The notes beneath the pieces were generated by a model. That model was given only the letters and a program-made list of their open reading frames with translations, searched no databases and was not told the origin of the DNA. The position numbers were made by a program, and so were the translations under genes. From IMG/VR virus record IMGVR_UViG_3300043427_003004, positions 1-20,245 of that record: 20,245 bases of DNA; one strand, 5' to 3'. Positions 1 to 5,118 of this stretch are shown piece by piece. Every line of letters starts with the position of its first letter. Position 1 is the stretch's first letter. Source of the DNA: a virus.

Positions 1-19
1 TATGAATAAGTAACAGACT

Positions 20-502
20 ATGCGTATTGATCTTTACGACATAGCCCGCTTCTTCTCAAGAGTAGAAGTCAAAAAGCAGCCGAACTGCTGGATATACAAA
101 GGCTCGGTCAGTTACGAAGGATACCCTAGTTTTAGCTTACAGGGGAAATCTGTCCTTGGTCATCGGTTCTGCTACATGGTCTTCCACGGTGAGATAGAAG
201 ATGGCCTTGTCGTTCGGCACAAGTGCGATAATCCGAAGTGCGTTAACCCTTATCACCTTGAGACCGGAACACACGCCGACAATATGCGGGACAAATTTGT
301 CCGGGACAGGACCGTCAAAGGGTCCAGGAATGGACGGGCAACCCTCAACGAAGAGCAGGTAATGCGGATCGTCGAGGATGGCCGGACCTACCAAGAGATT
401 GCAGACGAGTACGGTGTCTGCAAAGATACGATCAAGAACATCATGATCGGGAAGAACTGGTCACATGTAACCGGGATCAAGCGGAAGAAGCGCAGAAAAT
501 AA
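20..502 (+). CDS. HNH endonuclease with C-terminal helix-turn-helix
   Basis: A 160-residue protein of the HNH_3-like class found as free-standing homing-type nucleases in phages; these nick or cut DNA using a metal held by a beta-beta-alpha fold. Visible: GHRFCY around residues 47-52, then RHKCDNPKCVNPYHL at 66-80, where the two cysteines and the histidines are the expected structural and catalytic positions. Residues 105-150 (NGRATLNEEQVMRIV, then TYQEIADEYGVCKDTI) look like a DNA-binding helix-turn-helix of the kind that follows such nucleases. The tail is strongly basic. No clear ribosome binding site precedes the ATG, so the true start may lie upstream of the window. Class confident; target unknown. 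Confidence 0.88.
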   Translation: MRIDLYDIARFFSRVEVKKQPNCWIYKGSVSYEGYPSFSLQGKSVLGHRFCYMVFHGEIEDGLVVRHKCDNPKCVNPYHLETGTHADNMRDKFVRDRTVKGSRNGRATLNEEQVMRIVEDGRTYQEIADEYGVCKDTIKNIMIGKNWSHVTGIKRKKRRK

Positions 503-925
503 TATTATGCCCCCGGGGGTAGGGGTACCTTGACGGCTTTCTATGAAAAAAGGGGTCGGTGTCAACGGGATGTTCCGGATCGGTGCCGGTTTTCCGGAGA
601 ATTTTTGAAACTACTAAGATTGCGTTTATTTTCAGGTTTATACAGGTGATCGTATTGCACGGGCTCTATATAGGGGGGGTGGCCCTTATTGATCTGCGCG
701 AGATCGGTTTGGAAAAGCTATAGGTACCCTAAGCCCGACGTGATGCTGCACCGCACAATGCATGCCGGATCATCTGACATCTGACTGATGCACGATTGCA
801 TAGCAGATATGCGAGGCCTCTTTGCATACCAGCCATGCGCTATTATTAGTTGATTTATTTTTGACAATATGATGGCATGCTATGGCCGAGACCGAATCAG
901 TCCGGCTTAACAGGGAGTAATAATA
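503..925. other. intergenic region after the HNH gene
   Basis: About 420 bases without a supported gene. A perfect CCCCCGGGGG palindrome sits at 510-519 just after the HNH stop. Several CCGG-rich inverted segments lie near 575-600, and AT-rich sequence with a possible promoter precedes the next gene. A minus-strand reading frame at 770-1087 overlaps the gene starting at 926 and has no family features, so it is not called. Confidence 0.6.
861..886 (+). promoter_or_regulatory. possible sigma70-like promoter upstream of the gene at 926
   Basis: A perfect TTGACA lies at 861-866, with TATGGC at 881-886. The 14-base spacer is shorter than the usual 17, so only the -35 element is convincing. It lies about 40 bases upstream of a well-placed AGGGAG ribosome binding site. 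Confidence 0.35.
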
Positions 926-1264
926 ATGTCTGACTTTGATTATGCTGACGAACAAGAGATTGACGAACACCCATACGTGGGTCCGTGGACAGTGTGCCTG
1001 TTCATAATTGATCAGGCATATGGTGGGCATGAGGAAGGCGGTTGGTGGTACACTTACGGGGATCCGGTGATCACCACGCACGTTCAAGTATTCTCTGATC
1101 TGGATCTGGCGAAAGCCTATCGGGATCGGCTCGATACAGTGGCCGAGGAAATGAACGTCGGTCGGCCAAAAATATCCGACAGCAATTCCATTGGCCGATT
1201 CAGTGCCATGGTTTGCGAGGGGTGGCCGAAGGCTTTCCCTGATCGGGTGCCGCGTTATTCATAA
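926..1264 (+). CDS. hypothetical phage protein (112 aa)
   Basis: Product unknown. The protein is acidic at the N-terminus (residues 1-16) and rich in tryptophan and tyrosine in the middle (WTVCLF, GGWWYTYGD). An alpha-helical stretch around residues 52-70 (DLDLAKAYRDRLDTVAEE) recalls small phage proteins described only as conserved hypotheticals. The ATG follows AGGGAG at normal distance, which supports this start. It is first in a run of four + strand genes separated by GC-rich stem-loops. No catalytic motif was seen. Confidence 0.75.
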   Translation: MSDFDYADEQEIDEHPYVGPWTVCLFIIDQAYGGHEEGGWWYTYGDPVITTHVQVFSDLDLAKAYRDRLDTVAEEMNVGRPKISDSNSIGRFSAMVCEGWPKAFPDRVPRYS

Positions 1265-1272
1265 TGCAGTTG

Positions 1273-1301
1273 GGCTCGCGGCATAGTGTCGCGGGCCTTT
1301 T
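1273..1301 (+). terminator. GC-rich stem-loop with U-tract between small genes
   Basis: GGCTCGCG (1273-1280) pairs with CGCGGGCC (1290-1297) through eight pairs including one G-U, with loop GCATAGTGT and then TTTT. It lies between the stop at 1264 and the start at 1327. The U-tract is short, so it may attenuate or stabilise rather than fully terminate. The loop is repeated exactly in the next intergenic stem. Confidence 0.55.
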
Positions 1302-1326
1302 CAACTTATCCATAGGAGAAAGAACA

Positions 1327-1524
1327 ATGGACACGTTTACAGCATGCATGATCGTCGAAGGCGTAGAAGACGCAGAAGAATATGAGATCATTAACGCATG
1401 GCAGTATCTGATCGATACCGGCGTGGTCTGGTCTCTGCAGGGCTTCTATGGTCGCATGGCCCGCGATTTAATTGAACGCGGTATCTGCTACCTGAACAAT
1501 GCAGAAGAAGAAGCTTTCGCTTAA
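1327..1524 (+). CDS. small conserved phage protein, DUF7417-like
   Basis: A 65-residue acidic protein. The core, around residues 22-55, reads NAWQYLIDTGVVWSLQGFYG then RMARDLIERGICY, a pattern I associate with a widespread small phage family (helix, W-LQG-YGR, helix). The family name is from memory and needs a profile search. The ATG at 1327 is chosen because AGGAGAAAGA precedes it; an in-frame upstream extension would run through the terminator-like stem. Function unknown. Confidence 0.75.
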   Translation: MDTFTACMIVEGVEDAEEYEIINAWQYLIDTGVVWSLQGFYGRMARDLIERGICYLNNAEEEAFA

Positions 1525-1538
1525 CAATTGCCACTTGA

Positions 1539-1563
1539 CCGGCGCGGCATAGTGTCGCGTCGG
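1539..1563 (+). repeat. intergenic stem-loop sharing its loop with the 1273 stem
   Basis: CCGGCGCG (1539-1546) pairs with CGCGTCGG (1556-1563) around loop GCATAGTGT, identical to the loop at 1281-1289. The left arm forms the end of one copy of the CACTT..CCGGCGCG repeat. No strong U-tract follows, so it looks like a processing, stability or protein-binding hairpin rather than a full terminator. Confidence 0.55.
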
Positions 1564-1584
1564 TTCATCACAGGGAGAAATAAG

Positions 1585-1812
1585 ATGCGTCCTATCTATG
1601 AAATAGCATATGAGATCCGCGGGGATTGGAAGAAGCCTTACTTCGGCGCGGCCCCATACCTTGACGCAATGTGTTCGCTGAATAGCGTGACCGACAAGTA
1701 TATGTACGACAGCGCGAAAAGCATTGTCCTTTACTTTCTGTCCAATGCCTCCACATGGCGGGGAGAGACCGCCAAACGCGTGAAGGCTGAACTGAAAGCA
1801 ATGGTGAAATAA
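1585..1812 (+). CDS. hypothetical protein (75 aa)
   Basis: I do not recognise the family. The protein is mixed alpha/beta by eye with no signal peptide, and has a basic helical C-terminus (residues 57-75, WRGETAKRVKAELKAMVK). The ATG at 1585 is preceded by CAGGGAGAAATAAG, a good ribosome binding site at normal spacing; an upstream in-frame start would cross the stem-loop at 1539-1563. Probably co-transcribed with the preceding two genes. Confidence 0.65.
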   Translation: MRPIYEIAYEIRGDWKKPYFGAAPYLDAMCSLNSVTDKYMYDSAKSIVLYFLSNASTWRGETAKRVKAELKAMVK

Positions 1813-1830
1813 TAATTGCCACTTATCCGG

Positions 1831-1866
1831 CGCGGCTCGTGCTTTATCGGCGCGGGCCGCGTTTTT
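1831..1866 (+). terminator. probable Rho-independent terminator
   Basis: CGCGGC (1831-1836) pairs perfectly with GCCGCG (1856-1861) and is followed by TTTTTATTT. The left arm overlaps a copy of the CACTT..CCGGCGCG repeat. It closes the 926-1812 unit just before a new promoter. Confidence 0.55.
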
Positions 1867-1882
1867 ATTTGTCAATTGCTTA

Positions 1883-1911
1883 TTGACTTTTTATTGACTG
1901 CACACTATCTT
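1883..1911 (+). promoter_or_regulatory. sigma70-like promoter for the GP88-like gene
   Basis: TTGACT (1883-1888) and TATCTT (1906-1911) are separated by exactly 17 bases, immediately after the terminator at 1831-1866 and 33 bases before the start at 1944. A second TTGACT at 1894-1899 has no partner at suitable spacing. Confidence 0.6.
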
Positions 1912-1943
1912 TAATCCGTCATAACAATGGGAGAAAGAAAACC

Positions 1944-2591
1944 ATGTTGACTTTAAAAGAAGCACAAGAGGCGGGTAGCGTCTCAACACGTAATACAAAA
2001 ATGCCGGGCTCCACTTTCGCAATATCTGCCCGGGCATGCAATGTCGGCGGCAAGCTTGCGAACCTCAAAGGTTCAGTCTGCCATAAATGCTATGCCCTAA
2101 AGCTTCAGAATATGCGTCCGTCGGTAAATTCCGGCTGGACTGGAAACCTCGATAAGGCCTCCCGCATGATCTCTCAAGATCCGGCGCGGTGGGTCAAGTT
2201 CATGGCCTTCCAGATTAACAAGGCCTACGAAAAGACAGGCGAACCCTATCACCGCTGGTTTGACAGTGGAGACCTGCAATCGGTCGAGATGCTAGATGCT
2301 ATCGCCGAAGTTGCCAGAGCTACACCAAACGTCAAGCACTGGCTCCCCACACGAGAAAGCAAGATCCTGAAAGCTTGGCGCGGCTCACTGCCCGATAACC
2401 TCATTATCCGGATCTCGAGCCCGATGGTCGACGACAAGCCTATGGCGGGTTACATCTGGACAAGCACAGTCCACAAGCACAGCAAGCCCGTCGGTCATGT
2501 CTGCCCTGCCCGTCACCAAGGGAATTCATGCGGGTCATGCCGCGCATGCTGGACAGATGGTATCGGAAACATCTCCTATCCCCTCCACTAG
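1944..2591 (+). CDS. GP88-like cysteine-rich phage protein
   Basis: A 215-residue protein resembling the mycobacteriophage gene product 88 family, whose biochemical role is not established to my knowledge. Visible: a Cys cluster C32...CHKCYA (C46, C49) near the N-terminus; a central WFDSGDLQS (residues 105-113) and WLPTRES (133-139); and a C-terminal VCPARHQGNSCGSCRACW (C187, C196, C199, C202). The paired cysteine clusters suggest a metal or Fe-S site; this is inference. GGGAGAAAG precedes the ATG and a separate promoter lies upstream. The stop codon falls inside a perfect 10-bp hairpin. Confidence 0.85.
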   Translation: MLTLKEAQEAGSVSTRNTKMPGSTFAISARACNVGGKLANLKGSVCHKCYALKLQNMRPSVNSGWTGNLDKASRMISQDPARWVKFMAFQINKAYEKTGEPYHRWFDSGDLQSVEMLDAIAEVARATPNVKHWLPTRESKILKAWRGSLPDNLIIRISSPMVDDKPMAGYIWTSTVHKHSKPVGHVCPARHQGNSCGSCRACWTDGIGNISYPLH

Positions 2592-2599
2592 GGGATAGG
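2575..2599 (+). terminator. perfect 10-bp stem-loop at the end of the GP88-like gene
   Basis: CCTATCCCCT (2575-2584) and AGGGGATAGG (2590-2599) form a perfect 10-bp stem with loop CCACT, which contains the first base of the TAG stop. No U-tract follows (TTAACG), so it may protect the mRNA 3' end or pause transcription rather than terminate it. Confidence 0.45.
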
Positions 2600-2632
2600 T
2601 TAACGTCACCACATATGATAGTTCTACTTTTC

Positions 2633-2703
2633 CGGCGCGTCGTAGCGTGGCGATCCTCCCTCGCCTTGCAGTCCGTTTAGATTCGGACTGTCGCTCCGCG
2701 TCG
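2633..2703 (+). ncRNA. candidate structured RNA: compact three-way junction
   Basis: Four helices nest without conflict. P1: CGGCGCG 2633-2639 with CGCGTCG 2697-2703 (one G-U). P1b: AGCG 2644-2647 with CGCT 2692-2695. P2: GGCGA 2649-2653 with TCGCC 2661-2665, 7-base loop. P3: CAGTCCG 2669-2675 with CGGACTG 2684-2690, 8-base loop. Only one to three bases separate the helices at the junction, and an uncontested terminator follows at 2709-2741. Nothing here encodes a convincing protein. It could be a small RNA or the 3' UTR of the GP88-like mRNA. Possible -10 TATGAT at 2614-2619 without a good -35. I do not recognise a known RNA class. Confidence 0.45.
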
Positions 2704-2708
2704 TAACT

Positions 2709-2747
2709 GGGCAGAGGACAGATGTCATCTATCCTCTGCCCCTTTTT
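2709..2747 (+). terminator. strong Rho-independent terminator
   Basis: GGGCAGAGGA (2709-2718) pairs perfectly with TCCTCTGCCC (2732-2741). The interior contains a second self-complementary stretch, GATGTCATC. CTTTTTCTTT follows. It would end + strand transcripts from the GP88-like gene and the structured RNA candidate before they run into the convergent minus-strand genes. Confidence 0.8.
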
Positions 2748-2793
2748 CTTTCTACTTTGTCGGCGCAAAGCTTTCCTTAGGCGGCTCACAAAG

Positions 2794-2815
2794 AAAGGAT
2801 TTCCCGTTATCCTTT
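2794..2815. terminator. stem-loop between convergent units, probable terminator on both strands
   Basis: AAAGGAT (2794-2800) and ATCCTTT (2809-2815) form a perfect 7-bp stem with loop TTCCCGTT, followed on the + strand by TCTTACTTTT. Read on the minus strand, it lies just past the nuclease stop at 2818 and is followed by CTTTG. Its position between convergent genes fits a bidirectional terminator. Confidence 0.5.
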
Positions 2816-2817
2816 TC

Positions 2818-3216
2818 TTACTTTTCCGGCGCGTTCTCAATAAACCACTGCTCAATGTGATTATACAACAATTCCCACTTAATCGGCGCGGAAAGGATCA
2901 ATTCCGGCTGTCCACTGCCCTTTGTCACCAGTTCGACGAGCGTTTTGCATGAATAAATTTCTACAGAGTGAGACCGAGGACGGCTAACCAAGTTCCAGAC
3001 GTTTGGGAAAATTAACGATCTTCTGGTTTGCCATGCAATTTGTGCAGGCCTCCAGAGCTTAAGTGGTTGGAACGTGTTGGATTCGCACACCTTGTTTTCT
3101 AGCCAAAACTCGCCGAAGGAGGCGGCTCCGTTAACGTCAGGTACCCCCGCACCTGCCCAAGCCTCAATCCTCGTCCAGTGCACCTCTAATGGGCTTGAGC
3201 GCAACGAGTTCCACAT
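2818..3216 (-). CDS. VRR-NUC / PD-(D/E)XK-like nuclease
   Basis: About 132 residues. HWTRIEAWAGAGVPDVNG (13-30) followed by EFWLENK (36-42) matches the small phage VRR-NUC-type nuclease pattern: E18, D27 and the E40-x-K42 pair are the expected metal-site residues, then a basic RPAQIAWQTRR stretch (56-66). Such proteins cleave DNA, possibly branched structures. The start is uncertain: ATG at 3216 gives a 53-base overlap with the terminase small subunit gene, and GTG at 3183 shortens it to 20 bases; neither has a good ribosome binding site. The C-terminus contains two copies of the 15-base repeat, which looks like an extension beyond the core fold. Confidence 0.75.
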   Translation of the reverse strand: MWNSLRSSPLEVHWTRIEAWAGAGVPDVNGAASFGEFWLENKVCESNTFQPLKLWRPAQIAWQTRRSLIFPNVWNLVSRPRSHSVEIYSCKTLVELVTKGSGQPELILSAPIKWELLYNHIEQWFIENAPEK

Positions 3217-3754
3217 CTTCTTTTCTGTCGTGAACAGGGTTGATCTCCTTCATCTTTCCAAGGGAAGCCAGAGCGGGGAATTCCTCCGTAAGCTTGGCGA
3301 TTTCCCGAAGCACCTCATCTTTACTCATCTGATCGATCCGGCCCACGAGGATCTCGGAGCGGGAGATATACAGGCCCGCCGCCATGCCTCGCTGTTTCTC
3401 CGCCGCAACCGCCGCCGCAGTCTGTCCGTTCTGAAGAGCGATGTCTCGGATCTTAGCGAGTTCCGTGATGTGGCTATCGTATGTGACTTCGTACTTCTTC
3501 GCGAGTTCTGCTTTGATCTCCCTGATCCGCTCGATCACTTTCGGATAGTCCCGACCATTCAGAAACCGAGAAGCCACCACCGCCGCATCTGAGTATCCGG
3601 CAAGCTTCGCCGCCTCTGTCTGGGTTACGTTCTGTGTCGCGTATATCTGGCAGAACTTCTCCTGCATGTCTGTGATGCCGTAATCCAGAGTCGGGATCGC
3701 CGCTGGATCCGAAGTGTTGACTTTAACTTTATGTGTTCTCTTTCTGTCCGTCAA
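3164..3754 (-). CDS. terS: terminase small subunit (Terminase_2-like)
   Basis: 196 residues. TDMQEKFCQIYATQNVTQTE (28-47) followed by AAKLAGYSD is the N-terminal helix-turn-helix signature of this family. It recognises packaging sites and hands DNA to the large subunit at the portal. Residues 90-130 are helical (oligomerisation region in the family). The start appears to be TTG at 3754 after AAAGGAATCC; the next in-frame ATG is at residue 29-30 and would cut into the domain. No large subunit is adjacent: the next minus-strand gene is the nuclease, and beyond it genes run on the + strand. It could also act as a DNA-binding regulator of the array upstream. Confidence 0.8.
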   Translation of the reverse strand: MTDRKRTHKVKVNTSDPAAIPTLDYGITDMQEKFCQIYATQNVTQTEAAKLAGYSDAAVVASRFLNGRDYPKVIERIREIKAELAKKYEVTYDSHITELAKIRDIALQNGQTAAAVAAEKQRGMAAGLYISRSEILVGRIDQMSKDEVLREIAKLTEEFPALASLGKMKEINPVHDRKEDVELVALKPIRGALDED

Positions 3755-3775
3755 AACAGGATTCCTTTCCTACAC

Positions 3776-3812
3776 AGGACTGTTGTCCTAGTTCTGTTAT
3801 AAGGCCCAGAAC
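3776..3812 (-). promoter_or_regulatory. candidate promoter/operator for the minus-strand terminase unit
   Basis: On the minus strand a TATAAC (3797-3802) lies upstream of the terminase start; the -35 region is weak (TTTTTC at 17-base spacing). GTTCTG (3791-3796) and CAGAAC (3807-3812) form an inverted repeat around this -10. AGGAC (3776-3780) with GTCCT (3785-3789) forms a second one downstream. This is consistent with regulated transcription but unproven. Confidence 0.35.
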
Positions 3813-3826
3813 CGTACAGAAAAAAA

Positions 3827-4138
3827 TGATAGCACCTGATAGAAAAAGATAGAAGTGGGGCGGATCAGATGGTTTATCCTATCAATCCTATCAAAACCCT
3901 ATCATAATTCTATCAAAACTATATTGTATTAAATCCTTGTATATCAATAGTTTATCATCATTCTATCAAATCTATCATAAAATTCCGTATAGAATAAATC
4001 CTCTGTGAAAAATTCCTATAGATCGCCCTGTCAAGCCATGGTTTGGCTAAAAAACAGTATTTCTCTAAAACCCCAATATATTTGATAGAATGATAGAGTT
4101 GTTTAAAATCAATGACTTAGCAGAATAAAAAATGATAG
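3827..4138. repeat. AT-rich iteron array (CTATCA / TGATAG)
   Basis: CTATCA occurs at 3880, 3888, 3899, 3910, 3963 and 3972 (first bases). Its complement TGATAG occurs at 3827, 3837, 4083, 4091 and 4133. Near matches TTATCA and ATATCA add at least two more. The extended consensus is about TCTATCAWA. Direct copies occupy the centre and inverted copies both flanks. Spacings of 8, 11 and 11 bases in the core resemble helical phasing. The region is strongly AT-rich and gene-free, between the divergent terminase unit and the rightward genes. Candidates: replication origin, packaging site for the adjacent small terminase, or a multi-site operator. Confidence 0.75.
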
Positions 4139-4199
4139 AGTTGTATCTCTTATATAAGAAAAAAAGATATAGGTCAGAGGACACCGGACAACCCACCCT

Positions 4200-4641
4200 C
4201 TACCTCCCCCTTCTGTCAGATCCCGCTAAACCAAAATCCCCTGCAATCTGACAGTGGACAACGGACACCTCTTCGGATACCAGCTTCCCGTAAAGCCCCC
4301 CTTCCTGTAAAACTGGCAGTGAACAAGGGGCAGTGTTGATGCACGGTCTGGGTGCGCACCTAGGCGAGGTCGGGGAGGCGACGAGTCTCATAACCTTGGA
4401 AACCCGAACACTGAAAAGGGGATGCATACTCGTTCCCCTTGTTCTCTCCGGTCATTTCCCAATTTGGGAACCCCTGACCCCCGCCATTTATTCTGGGAAT
4501 TGTTGGCGGTCCCTATGGACAGATGACATCTGACCACTTAGCTTGATCCTTGCGCTTAGGGATGAGCCATGGTGGTGATCGGCATAAGAAGCTTCCGTCG
4601 GTCACCACCTTCTTTCCCCTACAAATCCCTTTTGTGTAGGG
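4200..4641. other. non-coding block dense in inverted repeats
   Basis: No convincing gene is present. Perfect or near-perfect pairs: CTGTCAGAT 4213-4221 with ATCTGACAG 4246-4254; the folded element at 4321-4444 (listed separately); TTCCCAA 4456-4462 with TTGGGAA 4464-4470; CCGCCA 4481-4486 with TGGCGG 4504-4509; CAGATGACATCTG at 4520-4532; GGTGGTGATCG 4571-4581 with CGGTCACCACC 4599-4609 (one G-U), followed by TTCTTTCCCC; and CCCTACA 4617-4623 with TGTAGGG 4635-4641. The density suggests one or more structured RNAs ending in, or processed next to, the tRNA-like element at 4648. Confidence 0.5.
4321..4444 (+). ncRNA. candidate 124-base structured RNA element
   Basis: Outer helix: GAACAAGGGG (4321-4330) with CCCCTTGTTC (4435-4444), 10 perfect pairs. 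Second helix: CAGTGTT (4331-4337) directly continuing on the 5' side with AACACTG (4407-4413). Inside: GCAC 4341-4344 with GTGC 4352-4355, and CGAGGT 4365-4370 with ACCTTG 4393-4398 (one G-U). The 3' bulge 4414-4434 can alternatively form GGGGA/TCCCC with the outer strand. It contains CTCATAA (4387-4393), identical to a typical Met anticodon loop, and shares GGGGCAGTGT and GATGCAC with the tRNA-like element at 4648. I do not recognise a known class. Confidence 0.5.
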
Positions 4642-4647
4642 CAGAAA

Positions 4648-4719
4648 GCAGGGGCAGTGTATCGATGCACAGCGACCTTGAAATCGCTAGAGTGGGTTCC
4701 AATCCCACCCCTTGCTCCA
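4648..4719 (+). tRNA. tRNA-like gene, degenerate; anticodon possibly TGA (Ser)
   Basis: All four cloverleaf helices can be drawn. Acceptor GCAGGGG 4648-4654 with CCCTTGC 4709-4715 (one G-U), then T and encoded CCA 4717-4719. D-like arm GTGT 4657-4660 with GCAC 4667-4670. Anticodon arm AGCGA 4671-4675 with TCGCT 4684-4688. T-arm GTGGG 4692-4696 with CCCAC 4704-4708 and loop TTCCAAT. Odd points: an 8-base anticodon loop, CCTTGAAA; a 6-base D-loop without GG; no U8; C at position 57 of the T-loop; a three-base variable loop, wrong for a normal Ser tRNA. It may be a decayed tRNA, a suppressor-like tRNA, or a tRNA mimic. Confidence 0.55.
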
Positions 4720-4721
4720 TC

Positions 4722-4740
4722 TATACGTCAGTGACGTATA
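4722..4740. promoter_or_regulatory. 19-base operator-like palindrome
   Basis: TATACGTCAGTGACGTATA is a perfect palindrome with 9-base arms around a central G. It starts two bases after the CCA of the tRNA-like element and lies about 110 bases upstream of the first gene of the rightward cluster. GCGTATAACGC follows at 4755-4765. This is the form expected of a dimeric repressor site. No repressor gene is recognised in the window. Confidence 0.5.
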
Positions 4741-4851
4741 CCCAAAACCCAGCATTGCGTATAACGCATGGCAGGTATTCCCCCACCATCATTGACCTTT
4801 TGCTGACATCCTGAAAGACTTATATCTTCTCGAAGAAAGGAGAGAGGACAG
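4741..4851 (+). promoter_or_regulatory. leader of the rightward small-gene cluster
   Basis: Contains TTGACC at 4792-4797 and TATATC at 4821-4826, but the 23-base gap is too long for a standard pair; TTGCTG at 4800-4805 gives 15 bases. A rightward promoter is expected here, yet neither pairing is convincing. GAAAGGAGAGAGGACAG just before 4852 is a strong ribosome binding site. Confidence 0.3.
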
Positions 4852-5118
4852 ATGTCAAAGCTTGCCGACGACCATTCCCAGACGCGGCTGATGTATAAGA
4901 ACTATTCCTGCAACCACAGCCTTTATTTGATTTACGAGGACGATGCTGTCCTCTTGCGCAATGCCTTGCTGACCTATGCGAGCGCGATAAAGGAAACATA
5001 CCGTGATTCCTACGCGAATGCAGACTGGTGTGAACTGGAGGACACCAAGCGCCTGATAAAGATCTTGTCAAAGGACATCAAGCTTTCGGAAAAGAAATAC
5101 GAGGAGGAATACAAATGA
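4852..5118 (+). CDS. hypothetical small protein, member of a local paralogous set
   Basis: 88 residues, unknown function. A short beta-like start is followed by DDAVLLRNALLTYASAIKE (residues 30-48) and ELEDTKRLIKILSKDIKLSE (61-80). The same two-helix plan, with D-A-x-x-I/L-R-x-A-L-x-x-Y and then D-x-x-R/K-L, recurs in the products at 5704, 8879 and 9087. The start is fixed by the strong AGGAGAGAGG site. It heads the long rightward cluster, and its end overlaps the next gene by four bases (ATGA). Confidence 0.7.
   Translation: MSKLADDHSQTRLMYKNYSCNHSLYLIYEDDAVLLRNALLTYASAIKETYRDSYANADWCELEDTKRLIKILSKDIKLSEKKYEEEYK

Larger units (their letters stand above)
1532..2890 (+). repeat. six dispersed direct copies of a 15-base motif, YACTTNNYCGGCGCR
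   Basis: Copies at 1532-1546, 1820-1834, 2625-2639, 2753-2767, 2819-2833 and 2876-2890, all in the same orientation, each reading C/T-ACTT-NN-C/T-CGGCGC-G/A. The first two share longer flanks (ATTGCCACTT before, GGC after). The first four are intergenic; the last two lie within the 3' end of the minus-strand nuclease gene, where they encode SAPIK and NAPEK. The coordinates span the whole set, not one continuous repeat. They could be binding sites, parts of hairpins, or degenerate copies of a mobile sequence. Confidence 0.7.

Noticed and set aside
1468-1875. Minus-strand frame containing repeated AAP-KW-LL peptides
   Set aside because: The peptide repetition is the 15-base DNA repeat read backwards; the frame overlaps three + strand elements including a gene and a terminator. 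The repeat itself is reported.
2722-2952. + strand frame starting in the terminator
   Set aside because: It begins inside the strong terminator and is antisense to the nuclease gene; composition is not protein-like.
3870-3980. CRISPR-like spaced repeats
   Set aside because: The repeated unit is only 6-9 bases with 8-11 base steps and occurs in both orientations; CRISPR repeats are about 23-40 bases with unique spacers of similar length.
4333-4814. Two + strand reading frames (4333-4533 and 4569-4814)
   Set aside because: They run through inverted repeats and the tRNA-like element, lack ribosome binding sites and show no protein-like composition.
4792-4826. TTGACC/TATATC as the early promoter
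   Set aside because: The 23-base gap is outside the working range of sigma70 promoters; kept only as an uncertain leader region.
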